Part shown: piece by piece, positions 6,634 to 14,208 of the stretch
Layout: each line of letters begins with the position of its first letter
Position numbering within the stretch: the first letter of the stretch is position 1
DNA from: Saprospiraceae bacterium
Lineage (GTDB): Bacteria > Bacteroidota > Bacteroidia > Bacteroidales > JAIPBB01
NCBI GenBank assembly: GCA_021739805.1
Contig: JAIPBB010000065.1
Coordinates: 1-19,137, forward strand
Length of the DNA stretch: 19,137 nucleotides
Reading direction: 5' to 3'
The notes under the pieces: model-generated
Database searches by the model: none
Told to the model about the DNA's origin: nothing
The model's input: only the letters and a program-made list of their open reading frames with translations
Position numbers and translations under genes: made by a program

Positions 6634-8916
6634 TTATTTCTTTTTAAAATTTTTAAAAGGAATTTCGTAGGATAACTTAAGGACTATTTCCCTGGAAGGT
6701 CCCGGCAGTGCAGGATTTAAACCAAAATATGGCTGATAGTATTTATAATCTTCATTAAGAAGGTTATATCCACCTATCCCAAAAGATAAACCCTTTGTTA
6801 AAAAATTCTTCTTACTGACAAATACATTAATTAAGTAATTCGGATTTATTCTCACCAATTGCCCATCAACATTATTTTTTGCTTCAATTGGATTTCCATT
6901 TTCATCAAAGCCATCACCTTTCATCAAAATATCATAACCATATCTTTTACCGAAATAACTAAAAGTTATATTAGCGGATAAATCATCAGACAGTTTATAG
7001 CATAAATTCAAATTTAACTTATGATTAGGAAAAGCAAGAAGCATAAAGCTGTTTTGCTCAATCCTTAAATCAGGGTTAACATCATAATTTGTAATCGAAT
7101 ACGCAGGAATTCTTTCGGAATTTCTTACGGTGTAATAAGAATAATTAATGTTGAAATAACCCCAATCATTATTATGTCTTAAGTCAATTTCAAAGCCTTT
7201 TGAACCAGTTTTCTCATAATTTGTATAAGCCGTTAAATATTCGTAGCGACCATAAATTTTCCTGAAAGTTTCATCTTGAAATGATGCATATACTATTGGA
7301 TTCTCAGTGTTAATATTAAATAGATTAAAAGTAAGGTAGGTTTTCAAATCAAGCCGCAAGCCAAATTCTGCTTCAATCACATAGGTTTTTTCAGGTTCAA
7401 TTCCATAGCCGATTGTGATATCGGTAGAATCAGCTCGAACATTATAATTTCCATCAAATGAATGGTAAATATTGCCAATTGTTGGTGCCCTGAAAGCACC
7501 ACTTAACAGCAACTTATAATGGAACTTATCGTATTTTTTTGTGATGCCTACTCTTGGCACAAAAGAGGGTTCGAAGAATGAATTGATTTCATACCTGATT
7601 CCTGTAATGAAATTTACGAATGGAAGCTTAAAAATTGCCTGTGAATATATACCATAAGTTGTATAAGAAATAGTTGAGTCTCCGGCATAAAAAATTGAAT
7701 TTGTATCACTATTGGTTGCTAAGTCAGTAAATATTTCTCCTCCTAATATTAGGTTAATCCTGTGATTGATATCCCAATTCATGATTAAACTTTCGTGTAA
7801 ACGCACAATTGCATCTCCTTTTAAAGAATCATGAATTGCAGTATCTTTTTTCGCAACAGAATAAGCAGTTCCTTCCTCCCAGGGAGTTTGGATATTAATA
7901 TTCACCTTAGGCGTGAGTGAAAGATTGTCCAGAATTTTTACGTAATATTTTATTTCTGTATAATTCCCAATCAAACCAAGTTTTTGAAAGTAGTCGTTGT
8001 TTTCGTCAATATAATTAATATTTGCTGTTCGATATAAATCAGAAATATTACGAATACTAAAACCTTTGAAAGTCATAAATCCGTTAATAAACAATTGCTC
8101 AATATGAGATTGATTTGCCATTGAATTATAAGCACCAATACCTAGACTATCTTGCAATTTAGTTTTGTAAAATGAATAAGAATTATTATCTGACATATTA
8201 GCAATGCCACCACTCATAGAAAAGCCCATTTTTAAATCCTTTATTTTTTTCCCTCCATATATGCTATAATTCTGTCGCCCAAAACTTTTTGCCATTACTC
8301 CAATGGATGATGACACCGCAATTCCATCAAGCTTATCAGCGTTTCTGGTTATAATATTTATTACACTAAACTCAGCAAATCCACCATATACAGCAGAACC
8401 GGGACCACGAATAATTTCAATTCTTTCAATTAGGTCAACAGGATAATGATTTCCAAAATAAGCATGAGCTGTGTAATGTTCGTTCATTTCCACATCATCA
8501 ATCCGGAATGAAACTTTACCTTCATTTGCCCAATTTCCCCTAACTCCAAGACCAATTTTCCCGTGTCTATCCTGGGCAAAGCAAAAGCCCGGGACTAATC
8601 TCAGAACATCAATCAAATCTCTTGCACCACTATTTTGTATTTCTTCCCTGGTAATTAAAGTAACAACATTTGGATTATTACGGGTGGATAAGGATTTTTG
8701 TGTAGAAATAGATATTAAACTATTTATGAATTTTTCCAATTCACTTGAAACACCTGATGCTTTTATAGAATCCAATTGTTCCAACGACATATCATAATAT
8801 TTGGAAAGATTAATTGAATCCAGAGGAATTGTATCAGTCTTTTCCTGAGATATGGCTAGATTACAGGCGATTAAGTTGATAAATATAAAAATTAGAGTTG
8901 TTATTGTTGATTTCAT
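6634..8916 (-). CDS. TonB-dependent outer-membrane receptor, first gene of signalling operon
   Basis: The protein (760 residues from this start) has a signal sequence ending AISQ and a linker of the type LSLEQLDSIK common in YfiR-linked receptors. A plug domain follows (VITREEI, DVLRLVPGF, GVRG, IERIEIIRGPGSAVYGG) and then a 22-strand-type barrel to the end. There is no carboxypeptidase-like N-domain, so it is not SusC-like. The frame is open up to an ATG at 8991, but 8916 is preferred: it gives a clean signal peptide, and a promoter at 9005-9035 would put transcription start near 9000, leaving no leader for 8991. The ligand is unknown. The stop codon lies 3 bases from the yfiR-like gene, which with the kinase suggests that the receptor feeds a signalling path, not only uptake. 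Confidence 0.9.
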   Translation of the reverse strand: MKSTITTLIFIFINLIACNLAISQEKTDTIPLDSINLSKYYDMSLEQLDSIKASGVSSELEKFINSLISISTQKSLSTRNNPNVVTLITREEIQNSGARDLIDVLRLVPGFCFAQDRHGKIGLGVRGNWANEGKVSFRIDDVEMNEHYTAHAYFGNHYPVDLIERIEIIRGPGSAVYGGFAEFSVINIITRNADKLDGIAVSSSIGVMAKSFGRQNYSIYGGKKIKDLKMGFSMSGGIANMSDNNSYSFYKTKLQDSLGIGAYNSMANQSHIEQLFINGFMTFKGFSIRNISDLYRTANINYIDENNDYFQKLGLIGNYTEIKYYVKILDNLSLTPKVNINIQTPWEEGTAYSVAKKDTAIHDSLKGDAIVRLHESLIMNWDINHRINLILGGEIFTDLATNSDTNSIFYAGDSTISYTTYGIYSQAIFKLPFVNFITGIRYEINSFFEPSFVPRVGITKKYDKFHYKLLLSGAFRAPTIGNIYHSFDGNYNVRADSTDITIGYGIEPEKTYVIEAEFGLRLDLKTYLTFNLFNINTENPIVYASFQDETFRKIYGRYEYLTAYTNYEKTGSKGFEIDLRHNNDWGYFNINYSYYTVRNSERIPAYSITNYDVNPDLRIEQNSFMLLAFPNHKLNLNLCYKLSDDLSANITFSYFGKRYGYDILMKGDGFDENGNPIEAKNNVDGQLVRINPNYLINVFVSKKNFLTKGLSFGIGGYNLLNEDYKYYQPYFGLNPALPGPSREIVLKLSYEIPFKNFKKK

Positions 8917-9004
8917 AATATGAATTATTAGTGAATCAAAAAAAAGTTTTAATAAGAAATTATTAGTCGTAATTCTAAGCCAAAATTTCAATTGCTTAGG
9001 GTAT

Positions 9005-9035
9005 CAAATTTATACAAAATCTATCACCAGGCAAA
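9005..9035 (-). promoter_or_regulatory. Bacteroidota-type promoter of the receptor-YfiR-kinase operon
   Basis: On the minus strand, TTTG (9035-9032) is followed after exactly 19 bases by TAAATTTG (9012-9005). This matches the Bacteroidota primary sigma-factor pattern of a -33 TTTG and a -7 TAnnTTTG. The expected transcription start is near 9000, giving a leader of about 80 bases before the ATG at 8916. Confidence 0.65.
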
Positions 9036-9212
9036 ATTCATTTAATATACTGAAAAACAAGTGTTAAAAAAATTGTTTGTTTGGTTTTGCCTTTTTATTG
9101 CATTGCTATTCAATTATATAATTAATTTTACATTTAAATCTTGAAAATTTACTTTCAATTTATTTTTTTATGATTTGAAAAACAATATTAATTTCGACTA
9201 AATTTTTAGAAA

Positions 9213-9220
9213 TAAATTTG
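9213..9220 (+). promoter_or_regulatory. Candidate -7 element for the gene at 9275
   Basis: TAAATTTG matches the TAnnTTTG -7 pattern and lies 54 bases before the start codon. The -33 element is poor: only TTTC at 9192-9195, 17 bases upstream. This is a plausible but weak promoter for the outer-membrane protein gene and perhaps the receptor behind it. Confidence 0.35.
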
Positions 9221-9274
9221 ACACCAATACAAACAATATTTGTGCTATAAATCAAACTTTAAAAATCTATTATC

Positions 9275-9937
9275 ATGAAAACATCAAAAATTACATTATT
9301 AATAATAATGATTATTAGCGGATTTACTGTTTTAGCCCAGGACAATAAAGAAATGGAATATCTTTTTCAGAAAGGAAAAGTTTCAATTTCAGGTTTCGGT
9401 GGCTTTACAACAGAATTTTCAGCAATTCAAAACGAGTTTGCCGTATTAACTGGCGGTGGCGGTGCTGCCATATTTAACCAAAAATTCTTTATTGGTGGTT
9501 ATGGAATGGGTTTATCTACAAAACACATTTATAATAATGTTGATACAATAGTAAAGTTAGATGCCGATAGAATTTCATTTGGTCATGGTGGATTTTGGAT
9601 TGGCTATTTACATAACTCTCACAAAATAGTCCATTTATGCGGTAGTGCAAAAATCGGTTGGGGGCAAATTGCAGTTTATGATGAATATTACGATTATAAA
9701 GAAGCTTATGAATATCAAGCTAAAGATAATGTTTTTGTTGCAACTCCTCAATTGGAAGTTGAATTAAATCTTACAAAATGGTTTAAAGTTAATTTTGCCG
9801 GAGGATATCGATTTGTAGCAGGAATTGATAAATCATATTCTATAAATGGTGTAACAAAAAATTATTATGATTCGTCTGACTTCAGCGGTCCGGTAGCGAA
9901 CATCAGTTTCCTATTTGGTGGATTTGGCGTAAAATAA
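9275..9937 (+). CDS. Secreted protein, probable small outer-membrane beta-barrel
   Basis: I do not recognise a named family for this 220-residue protein. It has a clear signal peptide (MKTSKI, a hydrophobic core, cut near VLAQ at 21-22). The mature part is rich in glycine and alternating aromatic residues: FFIGGYGMG, GGFWIGY, KIGWGQI, VNFAGGYRF and a final ISFLFGGFG. These look like the amphipathic strands of a barrel of about eight strands. One cysteine is present. Many Bacteroidota encode orphan barrels of this size. The gene lies 90 bases before the second TonB receptor, on the same strand, and could be co-transcribed with it, though an AT-rich hairpin just after the stop may separate them. 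Function unknown. Confidence 0.75.
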   Translation: MKTSKITLLIIMIISGFTVLAQDNKEMEYLFQKGKVSISGFGGFTTEFSAIQNEFAVLTGGGGAAIFNQKFFIGGYGMGLSTKHIYNNVDTIVKLDADRISFGHGGFWIGYLHNSHKIVHLCGSAKIGWGQIAVYDEYYDYKEAYEYQAKDNVFVATPQLEVELNLTKWFKVNFAGGYRFVAGIDKSYSINGVTKNYYDSSDFSGPVANISFLFGGFGVK

Positions 9938-9957
9938 TTTTTTAATAATTATTTTCA
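9938..9957 (+). terminator. Weak AT-only hairpin after the gene at 9275
   Basis: AATAATT and AATTATT flank a short AT loop just after the stop codon, followed by TTTTC. The stem has no G-C pairs, so termination would be weak at best. Confidence 0.2.
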
Positions 9958-10027
9958 ATAAAAATTACAACCCTTCAATAATAAATCTGTCTTTTTGCAG
10001 TATTAAATAAAAAAAAATCAATTTATA

Positions 10028-12397
10028 ATGCAACAAAAAATATTAGTCCTAATTATTTCAATCTTTTTGATATTTCCTTCCATTAGGAGTTTTGCAGGAA
10101 GTACTGATGATAATGAATCCAAAAGATTAACAATTAGTGGACATATTAGCGATAAGGAAAGTGGAGAAGAGCTTCTTGGAGCTACTATTTATGTCAAAGA
10201 GCTTCAAACTGGAACATTAACAAATTTATATGGATTTTTCTCAATAAGTCTTCTTCCCGGAACCTATACTTTTACTTTTTCATACATTGGTTACCAATCA
10301 GTTGAGAAGAAAATAGTTCTCGATAAAAATATTACATACAATGTTTTATTGTCAACATCTGCAAAGATTTTGAAAGAAGTAGAAATTACAGGAAGAGTAG
10401 CCTCAGAAAATGTTACTAAAACCGAAATGAGTGTTGTTAGAATAGATGCAAAAGCAATACAAAAAATTCCTGCTCTAATGGGTGAAGTTGACATAATTAA
10501 AGCAATTCAACTATTACCGGGAGTTCAATCAACCGGTGAAGGAAGCTCCGGATTTAGTGTGAGAGGTGGTTCAAGAGACCAAAATTTAATTTTATTGGAC
10601 GAAGCTACTGTTTATAATGCATCTCATTTGATGGGCTTCTTCTCCGTTTTTAATAATGATGCTGTTAAAGATGTTAAGCTTTATAAAGGTGATATTCCTG
10701 CTACTCATGGCGGCCGACTTTCATCCTTGCTTGATATCAGGCAGAAAGATGGGAATTCAAGAAAGTTTAGCGGTACAGGTGGAATTGGAACTGTTTCCAG
10801 CCGTTTAACAATTGAAGGTCCAATAATAAAAGACAAATGCTCCTTTATCGTAGCTGGCAGAAGGTCGTATGCCGATGTTTTCTTAAGATTATCAAAAAAG
10901 GAAAATCTAAAAAACAATATTTTATATTTCTACGATTTCAACGCAAAAATTAATTTTAAAATTAATGACAATAACAGGATATATTTTTCCAGATATATGG
11001 GAAGAGATGTTTTTAAACTTAAAAGTGATGATAATCCATTTGGAATGAGTTGGGGAAATGCAGGATATACCTTACGTTGGAATCATTTATTTTCTGAAAA
11101 AGTGTTTTCAAACTTTACATTAATTAGAAGTCACTACGACTATCATATGGGTTCCGATGCAGAGATAACCGGATTTAAATGGGTGTCGGATTTGCTCGAT
11201 TGGACTTTCAAATCTGATTTTGTATATTATATAAATCCCAAAAACACTATGAAGTTTGGTGCAATTGCCACCCTTCATAAGTTTGAACCGGGAAATGTAA
11301 AAGGAGTTGGAGATGAGAGTATTTTTAATGAAATTAAAGTTCCTCATTCAAGAGCGAGAGACTATGCTATTTACACAAGCAACGAACAAAAAATTGGAAG
11401 CAGAATAACTGCAAATTATGGTTTGAGATACTCAATTTTTCAAAGTGTTGGTAATGCCACTTCTTATAATTTTGATGAGAATTATAATAAAATTGATTCC
11501 ACAGTTTATGCTAAAGGAGAAATTTATAATACCTATTCAGGATTAGAACCACGCATTGGTGTGAACTTTTCAATTAATGAAGTTTCTTCGATTAAAGCCA
11601 GCTATTCTCGTAATATGCAATATGTTCATCTCGCATCAAATGCTACAGTTGGAATGCCATTGGATGTGTGGTTGCCTTCAAGTCCTAACATTGAACCGCA
11701 GATTGCCGACCAATATGCAATTGGTTATTTCAGGAACTTTAAAGATAATAGCATTGAAACATCAGTTGAAGTTTATTATAAGGATATGCAAAACCAAATT
11801 GATTTTAAAGACCATGCTCAAATACTTCTAAATCCAAGAATTGAAGGAGAAATCAGAATTGGAGAAGCAACTGCTTACGGAATTGAATTATTAGTTAGAA
11901 AACAAGTTGGGAAATTAACCGGATGGCTTAGTTACACTTATTGTAAAACCGAAAGAAATGTTCCTGAAATAAATAATGGAAATACTTATCCTTCACCCTA
12001 CGACAAGCCTCATGATATTTCAATAGTGGCAAATTATCAAATTTCAAAAAGAATTTCAATTTCCGGAACATGGGTTTATGCTACCGGTTCCCCTGTTACT
12101 TTTCCAACAGGAAGATTCAGGTATGGGAATTTGATTGCACCTGTTTATTCTGATAGAAATTCCTACAGAATGCCCGATTATCATAGATTAGATCTGGGTG
12201 TTACACTCGATGGAAAGGACAATCCTGAAAGAAAATGGCATAGCTCCTGGAATCTTTCTGTTTATAATGCTTATAACAGGCATAATGCTTTTCAGATTAC
12301 ATTTGAACAAAATGAAGATAATCCATTACAGACAGATGCGATTAAAACTTATATGTTTCCAATTATACCTTCAATAACTTATAATTTTCACTTTTAG
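10028..12397 (+). CDS. TonB-dependent receptor with carboxypeptidase-like N-domain (DUF4249 partner)
   Basis: This 789-residue outer-membrane receptor has a signal peptide ending near SFAG (24). A carboxypeptidase-regulatory-like domain follows (about 34-110, LTISGHISD, GATIYV, GFFSISLLPGTY, FSYIGYQ). A possible TonB-contact segment (KEVEIT), a plug (about 145-235: DIIKAIQLLPGV, GFSVRGGS, LLDEATVYN, GGRLSSLLDI) and a long barrel come next, ending in aromatic F as expected for barrel assembly. It lacks the long SusC features. The next gene downstream encodes a DUF4249 lipoprotein, which is the usual neighbour of this receptor class, so the two probably form an uptake pair, much as SusC/SusD do. 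The ligand is not evident. The ATG at 10028 is the only start before the signal peptide; no Shine-Dalgarno is visible. Confidence 0.93.
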   Translation: MQQKILVLIISIFLIFPSIRSFAGSTDDNESKRLTISGHISDKESGEELLGATIYVKELQTGTLTNLYGFFSISLLPGTYTFTFSYIGYQSVEKKIVLDKNITYNVLLSTSAKILKEVEITGRVASENVTKTEMSVVRIDAKAIQKIPALMGEVDIIKAIQLLPGVQSTGEGSSGFSVRGGSRDQNLILLDEATVYNASHLMGFFSVFNNDAVKDVKLYKGDIPATHGGRLSSLLDIRQKDGNSRKFSGTGGIGTVSSRLTIEGPIIKDKCSFIVAGRRSYADVFLRLSKKENLKNNILYFYDFNAKINFKINDNNRIYFSRYMGRDVFKLKSDDNPFGMSWGNAGYTLRWNHLFSEKVFSNFTLIRSHYDYHMGSDAEITGFKWVSDLLDWTFKSDFVYYINPKNTMKFGAIATLHKFEPGNVKGVGDESIFNEIKVPHSRARDYAIYTSNEQKIGSRITANYGLRYSIFQSVGNATSYNFDENYNKIDSTVYAKGEIYNTYSGLEPRIGVNFSINEVSSIKASYSRNMQYVHLASNATVGMPLDVWLPSSPNIEPQIADQYAIGYFRNFKDNSIETSVEVYYKDMQNQIDFKDHAQILLNPRIEGEIRIGEATAYGIELLVRKQVGKLTGWLSYTYCKTERNVPEINNGNTYPSPYDKPHDISIVANYQISKRISISGTWVYATGSPVTFPTGRFRYGNLIAPVYSDRNSYRMPDYHRLDLGVTLDGKDNPERKWHSSWNLSVYNAYNRHNAFQITFEQNEDNPLQTDAIKTYMFPIIPSITYNFHF

Positions 12398-12625
12398 AAA
12401 TAAAACCATATAAGGCATATAAGAAAATATAAGAATGAAATTAAATACAAAAAACATTAAACCATAAAAGGCATAAAAGAAAATAAAAGAAAGATATAAA
12501 ACCATATAAGGCATATAAGAAAATATAAGAATGAATTAACACAAATAAAATCATAATAAATCAGCGAAAATCAGCGTCAAAAACAAATAGCGTCAAAAAC
12601 AATCAGCGTCAAAATAAATAATAAA
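12398..12625 (+). repeat. Dispersed word-repeat block before the DUF4249 gene
   Basis: This 228-bp spacer consists almost wholly of repeated words. Three triplets are present: ATATAAG at 12408, 12417 and 12427; ATAAAAG at 12464, 12473 and 12483; ATATAAG at 12504, 12513 and 12523. Each has steps of 9 then 10 bases. They are followed by AATCAGCG units at 12559, 12569 and 12601, with a variant AATAGCG at 12586, each of the last three followed by TCAAAA. The lipoprotein ATG comes 17 bases after the last unit. The block is an inverted counterpart of parts of 2088-2450, in the same order relative to the downstream gene. No gene is present. Confidence 0.85.
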
Positions 12626-13453
12626 ATGAAATTTAAAAACATATTTTTAGCAATTGCAATAGTAAGTCTATTGTCGAGCTGTACAGAAAAAATTGAATTA
12701 AAACTGGATGATACTTACACAAGAATAGTTGTTGATGGTGAAATTACTTCGGAAGTAAAAGCACATCAAGTAATTCTATCGAAAAGCACCAGCTATTTTA
12801 ATAATGAAGCTCCTCCTCCTGTTATTGGGGCAAAAGTTACGATAAGTGATGGAACAAATACTTATGATTTAAGCGAAACCGAACCCGGCATTTATAAAAC
12901 ACAGCCTAATGTTCAAGGAGTTGCAGGGAGAATTTATACTTTAACAATTAGTGATATTGATATAAATGGCGATGGCAAAGATGATATATTTACTGCATCA
13001 TCCGAAATGAAACCAACATGGGCTATTGATTCTATAACACAGGAAATATTTGACCCTACCGAAACTCCATTAAGATATTTAATAAATGGATGGGGACAGG
13101 AAGACCCTATGCCCGGGCAATACTATTTGTGGAGATATTATAAAAATAATGTTCTTGAAACTGATACACTGGATGAGTTAATTTTTGTTGATGACGAAAT
13201 GGTTAATGGTAGCTATATTGCCGGTTTAGCAATGTTTCTTGTTGATGCTAAAATTAATGATACAATTAAAGTAGAATCAAGGTCGATTACCAAAGATTAT
13301 TATGAATTCATAAATTCATTTATGGCAGAAACTGTTTGGAATGCAGGTAGTTTTGGTGGTCCACCTGCAAATGTTAAAACCAATGTTAGCAATGGTGGCT
13401 TAGGTTATTTCAATGCTATTGAAGTTGCTTATGTTTCAACAATTATAAAATAG
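12626..13453 (+). CDS. DUF4249-family lipoprotein
   Basis: This 275-residue lipoprotein has a lipobox LLSSC with the modified cysteine at C19. The mature protein begins with the DUF4249 pattern (KLDDTYTRIVVDGEIT, then IGAKVTISDG at 67-76 and an ETEPGIY turn). It ends with the family signature GGPPANVKTNVSNGGLGYF. Residues 112-120 (DINGDGKDD) form a loop with the D-x-N-x-D-G spacing of calcium-binding loops. DUF4249 proteins are thought to sit on the outer membrane next to a TonB receptor; here the receptor is directly upstream. The exact role is not known and substrate capture is inferred from context. The 228-bp repeat spacer between the two genes could allow different expression levels. The ATG at 12626 gives the complete signal peptide. 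Confidence 0.9.
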   Translation: MKFKNIFLAIAIVSLLSSCTEKIELKLDDTYTRIVVDGEITSEVKAHQVILSKSTSYFNNEAPPPVIGAKVTISDGTNTYDLSETEPGIYKTQPNVQGVAGRIYTLTISDIDINGDGKDDIFTASSEMKPTWAIDSITQEIFDPTETPLRYLINGWGQEDPMPGQYYLWRYYKNNVLETDTLDELIFVDDEMVNGSYIAGLAMFLVDAKINDTIKVESRSITKDYYEFINSFMAETVWNAGSFGGPPANVKTNVSNGGLGYFNAIEVAYVSTIIK

Positions 13454-13581
13454 GGAAATTTACAGATTTTGTGAAAACTGAAAAAATAGTTTTGGAATAA
13501 GGAATGTTATAATGCAATAATAATGTAAATACCAATCGAATATAATTTCAAGCTACAGCATAAGATTAATCAACCTCATTT

Positions 13582-13612
13582 CTTGTATTATTAGCTCAAT
13601 AGATTAATTTTG
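13582..13612 (+). promoter_or_regulatory. Candidate Bacteroidota promoter for the RidA-family gene
   Basis: CTTG at 13582-13585 is followed after 19 bases by TAATTTTG at 13605-13612, which fits TTTG-N19-TAnnTTTG apart from the first base of the upstream box. The -7 element sits inside an inverted repeat (13597-13626), so a DNA-binding regulator or cruciform could affect it. Confidence 0.4.
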
Positions 13613-13626
13613 TAAAAAATCTATTG
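13597..13626. repeat. 9-bp inverted repeat overlapping the promoter
   Basis: CAATAGATT (13597-13605) and AATCTATTG (13618-13626) pair perfectly, and the 12-base loop contains TTTT and AAAA that could extend the stem. It overlaps the candidate -7 box. It could be an operator, or a terminator for the DUF4249 transcript 145 bases upstream. Confidence 0.45.
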
Positions 13627-13632
13627 CAATGA

Positions 13633-13703
13633 AATGCCCATATACAAAAGTACACTAAATTATATGATGATCCCGATGGCTATCGGGATGGGCATTCCAT
13701 CGG
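13633..13703. repeat. Overlapping palindromes with alternative pairings
   Basis: Three stems share sequence. ATCCCGAT (13670-13677) pairs with ATCGGGAT (13682-13689) over a GGCT loop. AATGCCCAT (13633-13641) pairs with ATGGGCATT (13688-13696). CCGATGG (13673-13679) pairs with CCATCGG (13697-13703). The GC content is well above the surroundings. The element may be a dispersed palindromic repeat or a switchable leader structure. Confidence 0.6.
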
Positions 13704-13778
13704 CAATATAAAGAAAAAGCCAATAAATAATTTTAATTTAACTAATTGTTAAAAAGTTATTTAACAAAATTTAAACAG

Positions 13779-14156
13779 ATGAAAACTATAATAAATACCG
13801 AAAATGCACCAAAGCCTGTTGGTCCATATAATCAGGCGGTTTTATCAAATAACACTTTATATTTGTCGGGTCAGATACCGATTAATCCTGAAAAAGGTGA
13901 AATCTTAAAGGGTGATATCAATCTTCAAACACATCAGGTGATGAAAAATCTTAAAGCAGTTTTGAATAAAGCTGGAATGGATTTTATAAATATTGTGAAA
14001 GCAACAATTTTCGTTAAAGATATTTCTAATTTTGCTTTAATAAATAAAGCTTATAGTGAATATTTTGGTAATGAAGCTCCGGCTCGTGAAGTTGCCCAGG
14101 TTGCTGCTCTGCCTCTTAATGCCGAGTTAATGATTTCGATGATTGCGGAAAAGTAA
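13779..14156 (+). CDS. RidA/YjgF-family protein (putative enamine/imine deaminase)
   Basis: From this ATG the protein has 125 residues, the normal length of the family. RidA proteins hydrolyse reactive enamine/imine intermediates released by PLP enzymes such as threonine dehydratase. Conserved features are PVGPYNQA with Y17, the LYLSGQIP strand with S30 and G31, and the pocket arginine R103 in EAPAREV. The position of E. coli E120 appears to be M118, and E122 is S120 (MISMIA), so one pocket acid is missing; activity may differ. A longer frame with an 11-residue extension begins with a TTG at 13746, but the family starts at MKTIINTENAPKP and the ATG at 13779 is preferred. It has no functional link to its neighbours and a long structured leader. 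Confidence 0.92.
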   Translation: MKTIINTENAPKPVGPYNQAVLSNNTLYLSGQIPINPEKGEILKGDINLQTHQVMKNLKAVLNKAGMDFINIVKATIFVKDISNFALINKAYSEYFGNEAPAREVAQVAALPLNAELMISMIAEK

Positions 14157-14208
14157 AATTAGGAAAACTCATTTGAATATTCCTGAAACACGAATTATCA
14201 ATTTTTTT

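Larger units (their letters stand above)
8917..9274. other. Divergent intergenic region with promoters on both strands
   Basis: This region separates the minus-strand receptor operon from the plus-strand gene at 9275. It is very AT-rich and holds one good minus-strand promoter and one weaker plus-strand candidate, listed separately. The segment 8917-8991 is open in frame with the receptor but is treated here as untranslated leader. No repeats of the kinds found elsewhere in the window were seen. Confidence 0.6.
13454..13778. other. Structured intergenic region before the RidA-family gene
   Basis: No gene is seen in this 325-bp gap. Its second half holds a candidate promoter (13582-13612) and several inverted repeats (13597-13626, 13633-13703), described separately. 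If the promoter is real, transcription starts near 13618 and the RidA gene has a leader of about 160 bases. Confidence 0.6.

Noticed and set aside
8849..8860. Lipobox-like LIAC in the signal sequence of the first TonB receptor
   Set aside because: A barrel receptor is not expected to be lipidated, and a normal signal-peptidase site (AISQ) follows a few residues later.
9213..9220. Full promoter for the gene at 9275
   Set aside because: Only the -7 box matches; the upstream box is TTTC at 17 bases, so it was kept as a weak candidate and not called a firm promoter.
13746..13778. 11-residue N-terminal extension of the RidA-family protein
   Set aside because: It would need a TTG start and is not part of the family; the ATG at 13779 gives the standard length.
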